A stretch of 63,905 bases of DNA, taken from NCBI GenBank assembly GCA_006503475.1, contig RSEH01000268.1:1-63905 (forward strand), given 5' to 3'. The translations under genes and the position numbers were made by a program. Positions 16,816-23,924 of this stretch are shown one piece after another. Numbering within the stretch: position 1 is the stretch's first letter; the number at the start of each line of letters is the position of its first letter. Source of the stretch: Stentor roeselii (taxonomy: Eukaryota; Ciliophora; Heterotrichea; Heterotrichida; Stentoridae). The notes below the pieces were generated by a model. It searched no databases and was not told where the DNA came from. It saw nothing but the letters and a program-made list of their open reading frames with translations.

Positions 16816-19509
16816 TTATCCAAAAGACTCACTCGAGACTTCTTGCTCCTGAGAAGTGACTGCTTCACTTATATACTCCTGGTTCAGCATACGTCTCACA
16901 GGCCCCATGCCTTCAATGTCCCGGCTGAGGTTGCTTGAAGCGACCTGGTCAATCAAAAACGGTCGATTCGCGACTTTTTCAGTGATTTCCTGAAGTTTTG
17001 CCTTATATTCATCCTCGTTTTTCTTCATTTCTTGTTTCCTTGCTTTTACTTTTTCATCATAAACTGAAGAAAGACTGAACTTTTTAATAGTTCCTGCTTT
17101 TTTCATAGCTTTTTTCATCATTTCATGCTTAGCTCGTCGAGCTTCTTCTTCCAAGACGATTTTTTGTTTTTTTTCCTTGACCCTTTCGAAGTACTCTTGC
17201 TTTGCAGAGACCATATCTTTCATCTTCTGGGTAGTTGCAGGGACTACTTTCGGCCTGGCATAAGCAGAAGCAGGTCTTTTCTTTCTTGGCTTTTCAGCCC
17301 AGTTTTCTTTAGCAACATCAGGAAAGTCAAGCATTTTCAGCGCGTCTTCAGTCTTCTGCGCTTCATGAAAGTGAAAAGGAGCGGGGACTGTAGGAGTGTA
17401 TCCTTTTTTCTTATCCAACAAGGCCTTCGCGAACTGCTCTTGAAGACTGGCGAAGTCAGGAACAGGTCCCGCTTTGAAGGTGTTTGTTTTGAAGTGAGTT
17501 TGAGTTCTTGGATTGTGGTTCATTTCTTTCATTTCTTTTAATTCTTTTAGTTCTTTTGCTGCGGCTTCCATTCGAGCTGGCATCTTCGCAAGGGATAAAG
17601 TATGACGCGCCATTTTACTTATCCGGTCCTTTCTAAGGACTTCTTGCTGCTCGAATTCAGTTTGACGGTCAATTTTTACGAACCAAGGCACTGGGTTCGC
17701 GTGAAACACGTGAATCGGCTCTTCTGGGGTCTTGGGAGGCGGCTTTGCTAGGTCTCTGATGTAGAAACTGAAAGGTTTTTCTAAACTTTTTGTTAAGGCT
17801 TCGAATTGGGTTTTGAGGACTTGTCGCCGTTGTTCTTGCTCTTCCATGACTAGCTTGAAAAGAGGGATTTTTACTTCTGGAGGCACTGGCTTTGCTCTGA
17901 ACTTGTTGCTTAGTTCTTTGTCGATTATGTCTTCTTTTGATTGAAGCATCTCTTTTAAACGGCGCTCGCGGATTGATGGCTGCTTTATTGAATCGCGTCT
18001 CATGAAGTTGAAAGGAGCTGGAACTGTTATTTTGTAACGGAAACCCAGAGGAGGCCGGATGTCGGAGGAAAGGATTGGAATGTCCTCGTCTGGACGACCT
18101 TGGATTGAGAAATAACGAAGGAACTCTTCCCAGGTTAACCATTCTGGAGCTTCTGAACGGATTCGATGAAGGAGCTCTTCGAGGGTTTCACTAGGAAGAC
18201 TCGGCAACCCTTGCGGTGACCTAGCTTCAACCTGCAAATTTTCCTGAATAAATTCATCATCAAGTAGCCTAGAAACAAGTTCAACAGTGCCAGCCCTTCC
18301 TTCTCCACCTTCTGCACCTTCTGCACCCTCTGCACCCTCTCCACCCTCATGCCCTTCATCGCCTTCATCAACCCTTTCTTCAATTTCCCTAAACACCGCC
18401 TGAGCAGCTTTAATAATTTCAACAGGAACAACAAATTCCAAAACCTCAGGAGGTTCAAAAAGTTTAACAAGCATCTCAAGAGAAAGTTCTTCTTCACATT
18501 CATTAAGCGCTCTCTGAAAGTCTTGAACCGACTCAAACAAAACAGGAGGCATCTGCAAAACATCCAACAAGTCAGCCTTGAGCCAATCCTGAACCGCCTG
18601 GCAAAATCCGTTCTTTCCAAGTGATGCACAATCAGAAAGCACGTATTTATCTAAAAGAAATTCAAGTTTGTACTTCAGTTTCAAGCCTTGACCAGCATTT
18701 GCCTCGACCTGGTCTAAAAAGATCTGCCTTGATTTGAGCAGGTTATTTTTAGAGACCTGGTAAAACTGAAGAAATTCGTCAATATTTATAAATTCAAGAT
18801 TTCCGATGTTTGCAACGATTTCAGTCACAGCGGCTTGAGAAACACTTTCATCGACTCCAAATAATTCACCAAGAGTCGGGTTTTGAATTAATTCATTGAC
18901 AAGAGTATTTTTCATGAGTTTAGTTTCAGTTCTTTTCGTAAGTCTCAAATACTCTTCCCTTAAAAACCTAATAATTTCAGGTTCTTCCCAAGTAAAAGGC
19001 CGGTTTTCTTCATTTTCTACTCTTTTTGCATATTTTTCACTGAGGTACTTTTCGAAGTTCTTTTCATAAATGACTTTTTTCAGAGGGGCGATATTAGGTT
19101 TCCCTTCTTTTTTATTCATGTAACCGAATTCAAGTTCAGGGCCAGGGTCGACCCCTCGACCATAGGTGGGGTAATCAAGTTTCGCCTCTTTAGAAGACCC
19201 GGCAGGTCTTGACTTTTCTTCATCTTTCGTTAAAACTTTTGACTTAATATTGCAGGACTTTCGATAGTCCAGAACTTTTTCAGGTGTTCTGAAAGTTTGA
19301 ATGTTAGACCCGCCAGTTTCTCGAAAAGTCACGTTTTTCAAGGAATTTGCCTCGTTTTTCAGATCTTGGAGGTTAGATTGCAAGGAAAAGATCAAACTTT
19401 TCCCGTAGTCTGAATCTGTTGGGTCGAGGTTGGAAGGGAAGCGGATTTCGGACTGGTAGCTGAGGTTGGATTGTTTGAATTCGCTTAAGGACAAATGGAA
19501 AGCCGCCAT
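16816..19509 (-). CDS. FAM161-family ciliary/centrosomal microtubule protein
   Basis: The protein has 897 aa. Residues about 490-720 match the FAM161 (UPF0564) domain: KFRAKPVPPEVKIPLFKLVM, QRRQVLKTQFEAL, KPFSFYIRD, FHANPVPWFVKI, then FKAGPVPDF and PTVPAPFHFHEAQK. The repeated F+A+PVP phrases are typical. FAM161 proteins bind microtubules at basal bodies and the connecting cilium and belong to the centriole inner scaffold, which fits a ciliate with thousands of basal bodies. The N-terminal half is helical and has a Gly-Glu-Ala tract (about 385-402) coded by a 9-nt repeat. The C-terminus is a basic coiled coil. GC skew flips inside this gene near 18200. ATG at 19509, stop TAA. Confidence 0.9.
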   Translation of the reverse strand: MAAFHLSLSEFKQSNLSYQSEIRFPSNLDPTDSDYGKSLIFSLQSNLQDLKNEANSLKNVTFRETGGSNIQTFRTPEKVLDYRKSCNIKSKVLTKDEEKSRPAGSSKEAKLDYPTYGRGVDPGPELEFGYMNKKEGKPNIAPLKKVIYEKNFEKYLSEKYAKRVENEENRPFTWEEPEIIRFLREEYLRLTKRTETKLMKNTLVNELIQNPTLGELFGVDESVSQAAVTEIVANIGNLEFINIDEFLQFYQVSKNNLLKSRQIFLDQVEANAGQGLKLKYKLEFLLDKYVLSDCASLGKNGFCQAVQDWLKADLLDVLQMPPVLFESVQDFQRALNECEEELSLEMLVKLFEPPEVLEFVVPVEIIKAAQAVFREIEERVDEGDEGHEGGEGAEGAEGAEGGEGRAGTVELVSRLLDDEFIQENLQVEARSPQGLPSLPSETLEELLHRIRSEAPEWLTWEEFLRYFSIQGRPDEDIPILSSDIRPPLGFRYKITVPAPFNFMRRDSIKQPSIRERRLKEMLQSKEDIIDKELSNKFRAKPVPPEVKIPLFKLVMEEQEQRRQVLKTQFEALTKSLEKPFSFYIRDLAKPPPKTPEEPIHVFHANPVPWFVKIDRQTEFEQQEVLRKDRISKMARHTLSLAKMPARMEAAAKELKELKEMKEMNHNPRTQTHFKTNTFKAGPVPDFASLQEQFAKALLDKKKGYTPTVPAPFHFHEAQKTEDALKMLDFPDVAKENWAEKPRKKRPASAYARPKVVPATTQKMKDMVSAKQEYFERVKEKKQKIVLEEEARRAKHEMMKKAMKKAGTIKKFSLSSVYDEKVKARKQEMKKNEDEYKAKLQEITEKVANRPFLIDQVASSNLSRDIEGMGPVRRMLNQEYISEAVTSQEQEVSSESFG
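18301..18350 (-). repeat. 9-nt minisatellite inside the FAM161 gene
   Basis: On the plus strand about five degenerate copies of CTTCTGCAC or CCTCTGCAC follow each other. They encode the Glu-Gly-Ala-Glu-Gly tract on the minus strand. It is in frame and probably length-variable. Confidence 0.8.
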
Positions 19510-19618
19510 TGTTTTATTATAACCATTGTCTATTTAAATTATGAGATGATTGAGTGAAGAGGTTGTTTGGGTAATAAAGATATAAAGGTTCTTTTTTAAT
19601 CGATTCACATTAGCACCC

Positions 19619-19912
19619 TTACCAGTTATTAGAAAACTTGGAACTAGCTCTAAATAAGTTGAAATGTGGAGAGAACTTAAAACCCTTCGCAAGTCGACTA
19701 GGACTGGCACTTGCTTGTTTTTTTCCTAGTTTTTTCTTCTTTTTCTTGATATTTGAATGGATACTTGGAGTCCACCTTGAGTCAATTTGAGGCAGTTCGA
19801 AAGATTGACTCAAACTCGGGTCAAACATCAAGTTTTGCTTGTAACTCCTCAACACAGGAAGAATGAAAGGAAATTTTTGTTCATCATTTTCTTTGTAATA
19901 AGAGCGACTCAT
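19619..19912 (-). CDS. Small basic protein, 97 aa, unknown
   Basis: ATG at 19912, stop TAA. It is polar, has a KKKKKK run in the middle and ends in FSNNW. No domain, signal or membrane segment is seen. It is predicted from ATG, length and spacing: 109 nt before the FAM161 start on the same strand and 55 nt from a diverging gene. It could be a chance frame, but codon composition resembles its neighbours. Confidence 0.5.
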   Translation of the reverse strand: MSRSYYKENDEQKFPFILPVLRSYKQNLMFDPSLSQSFELPQIDSRWTPSIHSNIKKKKKKLGKKQASASPSRLAKGFKFSPHFNLFRASSKFSNNW

Positions 19913-19967
19913 GGTTTTTCAATATATTATCCTTTCTCTCTAGATATAAAACTTCAGATTATTAATA

Positions 19968-20417
19968 ATGGGCTGCGACTTTTCATGGCAGGTTAAACAG
20001 AAATTCGAAGAAAAATTAGCAGATCTTCTGGAAAGTGAAGAAAAGATCAGAAAAAAATCTACCCATGTTCAGAATCTTTTGCTTGAATATAGAGAAAACT
20101 ACCAAAATAACGTCGAGGTTAAAGATTTGAGTCAGGATTTAGTTAAAATGCTTTTAGAAATTCAAGATTTAGCTGGAAACGTTAGAGATAAAAAAATCGC
20201 TGATGATAAGAATGGATCTCTTTCTGTTAGTTGCTCTTCTGATGATATTGTTGAACCTCTGAAGAAAATTGTGAATAATGCTGTGGATAGTAAAAAAGTC
20301 AGCCTTAAATCGCCGTTAAAGTTGGATACTACTGAGTCTATTTTAGATGATCCTGAAATCGTTGCTTTGATTAGCAAGAATAGGAATAAGTTTATGAGAA
20401 AAGTGACTGGGAGTTAA
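19968..20417 (+). CDS. Small protein, 149 aa, possible N-myristoylation
   Basis: ATG at 19968 directly after TTATTAATA, stop TAA. The protein starts MGCDFSW: Gly2 and Cys3 would allow myristoylation and palmitoylation and so membrane anchoring. Residues about 10-70 form a charged coiled coil, and the rest is polar. No family is recognised. It converges with the TPR gene with 27 nt between the stops. Confidence 0.6.
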   Translation: MGCDFSWQVKQKFEEKLADLLESEEKIRKKSTHVQNLLLEYRENYQNNVEVKDLSQDLVKMLLEIQDLAGNVRDKKIADDKNGSLSVSCSSDDIVEPLKKIVNNAVDSKKVSLKSPLKLDTTESILDDPEIVALISKNRNKFMRKVTGS

Positions 20418-20444
20418 AATTTATAGAATTAATTGATAAACTAG

Positions 20445-23400
20445 TTATTCATTTGATTTTTGGGGAATATTTTTCGATTGTTTAGTAGATTTTTCGGAGG
20501 AATTTTTTTCGGTTTTTGGGGAATTTAGATCGATTGTTGAATAGATTTCTTGGAGTAAATTTTTTTGGTTTTCATCATTGTAGTTGGGATTTGACATTAT
20601 CTTTTCGGATCTTTGTAAATAAAATTGTCCAACAGATGTTTCATTTGATTCATGATTTAAATAAATAATCGCAAGTTTTATCAAGATTTTTGTGTGAATT
20701 TCCATATCACAATTAATTTCTTTCCTCAAAATTTTTGTATCTAAATCTATTAAAATATCGTTTGATTTCGTATAATTGCAAATAACTATGTAAAATTCTG
20801 CTAAATCCAATAATTCATATAATAGTGATTCTTTTTCGTTTTCATAGACTTGTCTTAAATCATTTTCCAATATATTTAGATCTGTTTGATAGTCATCATC
20901 AGTATAAACTAAAGAAAGCGATTTAAAATTGATAATTTGAAATAAAACTCTTAACTTCTGATCGATTTTAGTATGTTTAGAAATGATTTCTTGAATATAT
21001 TCCACAATCCTTTTATTCATCAATTTTTCATCATTTCTTCTATATCTACCTGGAAAATCAATTTTATATTTTGGTTCCTTGATATATGTTTTTTCTAGAT
21101 ACTCCAAAATTCTTTTCAATAGTTTATGCACCATATCCAGATCAGAAAAAACTGTTTCAGCATAAACTTGAACACAAAACAGAATATTTTCTTCAAAATC
21201 TTTATCTATTTTCATTAAAATCCAGTAATTTGACTCAATAAATTTATACAAGTTTTCATCATCCTTTCTCTGTTCTCGTATCTCTTCAAGAAGTCTAATT
21301 AATTCTGAGCTTTCATCTAGTTTTAAATAAATACGAGTAAGTTTTTTATAAGCATCCGCGATTAATTGCTTACGAGTTTGAAAACTTTTTAAAATATTGA
21401 TACATTTATGTAACAAATTCTTTGCATCATCGAATTTTCTTTCATTATAAAAACATTCAGCCATTGAAAAGTAAACAAAAGCTTTTTCATCAGTTTCTCG
21501 TTCAATAAAACTTTCATATATCTCTAAACTTCTTTGATAATTACTAATAGCTTGTTCGAAGTTATTATTTGAAAACTCAAACGAGGCTTTTACAAAATAA
21601 ATATTGTAAAAAATTAAATTATTTTCAGATACATAGAATTCCTTAAAAGTATTTTCACAATATTGAATATATTCTAATGATTCTTTAAAGTTTTCAAAGT
21701 AAATCTCGACTGATGAAAGCTGCAACTTGATCATTGCAGTGTAAAATTCTTTATTTTTTGAAGATTTTTCCAAAATTTCAAGGGCATTTAAAAGGCTTGT
21801 TTTAGCCGAATCAAACTCTTTTTTATCTATATAAAAATTTCCGTATTCAATTAGTAAATCAACAGAAATAATTAGATGATCTTGATTACTTGATGTCTCT
21901 TGATTATTTAATTGCTTGATTAACTTATTTGCTTTACTTAAAATAGCTTCAGAATTATCAAAATTTCCTTGAATCCGGTAAAGCTCAGCCATTTTTATGA
22001 AGATTGCAACTTGATCCCTTATTGAAAAGCTTTCTTCATTTTCCAAGTTCATGTTTTGGTTTAGTCTTTCGAGATAACAATGAGAAGAATGATAATCGCA
22101 GAGGATATTATAAATTTTTACTAGGTTAAGGTAAACAATATTGAGATAACAATGGGTGGAAACAAGTTGTTTTGAATAGATTTTTTCAGCTTTTTTATGA
22201 AGTTCGATACTTTTTGTGTAGTTTTTTAAGGAATATTCAATTACTCCTATATTAATACATAAAGCTGCTATATCACAAATGTTTGAGAATTTATTAGTTT
22301 CAAAATATTTTAGGACTTTATATAATTTTTGTTTTGATTTTTCTAGTTTTCCTGATAAAAAAGTCAAAATTCCTTTATTTGCATTGTACCACATTGAATA
22401 AATTTCATGAAAATTATTTTTTTTCAAAATATCTTTAATCTCATCAAGATATTTCCTAGCATCTTCAGTATTATTCATCCTTAAATATAAGGAGGCTAGA
22501 TTAAAGTAAATAGAAAGCATTGATAAAATATGTACATTACTTGAATTATTTCTAATTGTTAAGCAATTTCTGATTGTTAAGCAATTTTGAAAAGCTTCAC
22601 AAGCTTCTTTATATTTGTCTTGATTAATATATAAAACTCCTTTATTTTCCAAAATTTCTGATAAAAAGCTTTGAAAATTACTATCCTTTTCGTTGAACTT
22701 TGAGAAAAATTCAAATATTTTTTCAGCATCATTAAAGTTTCCATATAAAATTGAAATATTTGCGAAGTTGAACAAGACATCAAAATAATCAATTTTTAGT
22801 TTCAAGCAATTTGTATTGTAATTCCTTTTTAATTCTTTAATATTCAATTGAATGTCTTTGAGTCCTAATATTTGTAAAGCTTTTCTCATTGAAATTAATG
22901 CTTCCTTGTATTTTCCTGTATATGTTAAAAAAATAGCCCAATTAATAAAATATTTCATTTCTGACTCTTTTCTTTCAAAGTTAATTGGAAATTTATGAAT
23001 CTTTTCGAAGCATTTTTCAGCTTTTTCTATTTCTAAATATTTCATGTGAAGAATTGCAAAATTGAGATAAAGCTTTATAAAAACAGGATGACCTTCTCGA
23101 AAATTGGCTTTGTAAATTTTTTTACTTTCAATAAAATGATTTTCAGCTGATTGATAATTGTTTGCCTGGGAGTAATAAATAGCTATAGTTAAGTGACAAT
23201 CAGCAATTATCAAACTTTCATTCTCTAGAGTATTTTTGTAAATATATAAGCTTTCAAGTGAGTATTTCAATGATTTTTCATAGTTTTGCATAGATTCATA
23301 CATTTCAGCAGCTATTATATATATTCTAGCCATGTCAATTTCTTCATCTTTTATTTTGTTTTTAAGTAACTTTTGTCTATTCAAAAACCTTTTATTAATT

Positions 23401-23912
23401 TTATGATTTTTCGATAAATCATACCCTGATTCTGGATCTTGACTCTTTAAAGTTTCATCAAGGTTTTGATTCTTATCAATTGAATTCAAGTTTTGATGAA
23501 ACTCATTCAATTTCGATTCTAACTTTGAGAAAAGTTCAAGTATCTTTACCTCCTCCTCTACAAGAAATTTTATAGAGAATATAACTGTTTGAAGACCAAG
23601 AATTAGTTGAGACTGATAGCATATATCCGATTGTCTACAAAATTCTAAGGAAGCCTTCAAATATTTGATTAAGTTTATTTGGTCATCAGCCAATATATTA
23701 CTGATTAAAAATTTTGCAAAGCAATCTTCGATTTTACGATGCTTTTGAAAAAATTCTTCGATAAGCAAAGGGTTATATTTTTCTCTATTATACACTTTAA
23801 GAAAATCTAAACCCTCCTGTTCATCCTCAATTTCCAAGTTATTCTTTATAAATTCAATAAACATCACCGAATCAACATTCTCAAAGCTCTTCTCTTCTTG
23901 ATCCTTTTCCAT
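20445..23912 (-). CDS. Large tetratricopeptide (TPR) repeat protein
   Basis: The protein has 1155 aa, almost wholly helical, with many TPR units of the kinesin-light-chain type, for example YEKSLKYSLESLYIYKN, YQSAENHFIESKKIYKA, FDSAKTSLLNALEILEK and FEQAISNYQRSLEIYES. TPR arrays are protein-binding scaffolds. The partner is unknown. There is no catalytic domain or membrane segment. The ends are polar and probably disordered. An 18-nt tandem duplication (22551-22586) doubles the residues NCLTIR. Base composition is more AT-rich than in neighbours. Its ATG (23912) lies only 12 nt from the ATG of the diverging PLD gene. Confidence 0.88.
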   Translation of the reverse strand: MEKDQEEKSFENVDSVMFIEFIKNNLEIEDEQEGLDFLKVYNREKYNPLLIEEFFQKHRKIEDCFAKFLISNILADDQINLIKYLKASLEFCRQSDICYQSQLILGLQTVIFSIKFLVEEEVKILELFSKLESKLNEFHQNLNSIDKNQNLDETLKSQDPESGYDLSKNHKINKRFLNRQKLLKNKIKDEEIDMARIYIIAAEMYESMQNYEKSLKYSLESLYIYKNTLENESLIIADCHLTIAIYYSQANNYQSAENHFIESKKIYKANFREGHPVFIKLYLNFAILHMKYLEIEKAEKCFEKIHKFPINFERKESEMKYFINWAIFLTYTGKYKEALISMRKALQILGLKDIQLNIKELKRNYNTNCLKLKIDYFDVLFNFANISILYGNFNDAEKIFEFFSKFNEKDSNFQSFLSEILENKGVLYINQDKYKEACEAFQNCLTIRNCLTIRNNSSNVHILSMLSIYFNLASLYLRMNNTEDARKYLDEIKDILKKNNFHEIYSMWYNANKGILTFLSGKLEKSKQKLYKVLKYFETNKFSNICDIAALCINIGVIEYSLKNYTKSIELHKKAEKIYSKQLVSTHCYLNIVYLNLVKIYNILCDYHSSHCYLERLNQNMNLENEESFSIRDQVAIFIKMAELYRIQGNFDNSEAILSKANKLIKQLNNQETSSNQDHLIISVDLLIEYGNFYIDKKEFDSAKTSLLNALEILEKSSKNKEFYTAMIKLQLSSVEIYFENFKESLEYIQYCENTFKEFYVSENNLIFYNIYFVKASFEFSNNNFEQAISNYQRSLEIYESFIERETDEKAFVYFSMAECFYNERKFDDAKNLLHKCINILKSFQTRKQLIADAYKKLTRIYLKLDESSELIRLLEEIREQRKDDENLYKFIESNYWILMKIDKDFEENILFCVQVYAETVFSDLDMVHKLLKRILEYLEKTYIKEPKYKIDFPGRYRRNDEKLMNKRIVEYIQEIISKHTKIDQKLRVLFQIINFKSLSLVYTDDDYQTDLNILENDLRQVYENEKESLLYELLDLAEFYIVICNYTKSNDILIDLDTKILRKEINCDMEIHTKILIKLAIIYLNHESNETSVGQFYLQRSEKIMSNPNYNDENQKNLLQEIYSTIDLNSPKTEKNSSEKSTKQSKNIPQKSNE
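22551..22586 (-). repeat. 18-nt tandem duplication in the TPR gene
   Basis: Two adjacent 18-nt units (22551-22568 and 22569-22586) differ at a single base. They encode a doubled NCLTIR in frame, inserted in a TPR unit. Confidence 0.85.
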
Positions 23913-23924
23913 CTTAATTAATAT
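23913..23924. promoter_or_regulatory. 12-nt divergent spacer between TPR and PLD start codons
   Basis: The whole spacer is TAATT/AATTA-like sequence (CTTAATTAATAT) and is nearly its own reverse complement. Any promoter must overlap coding sequence. The same TTAATTAA-type string precedes other start codons in the window. Confidence 0.6.
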
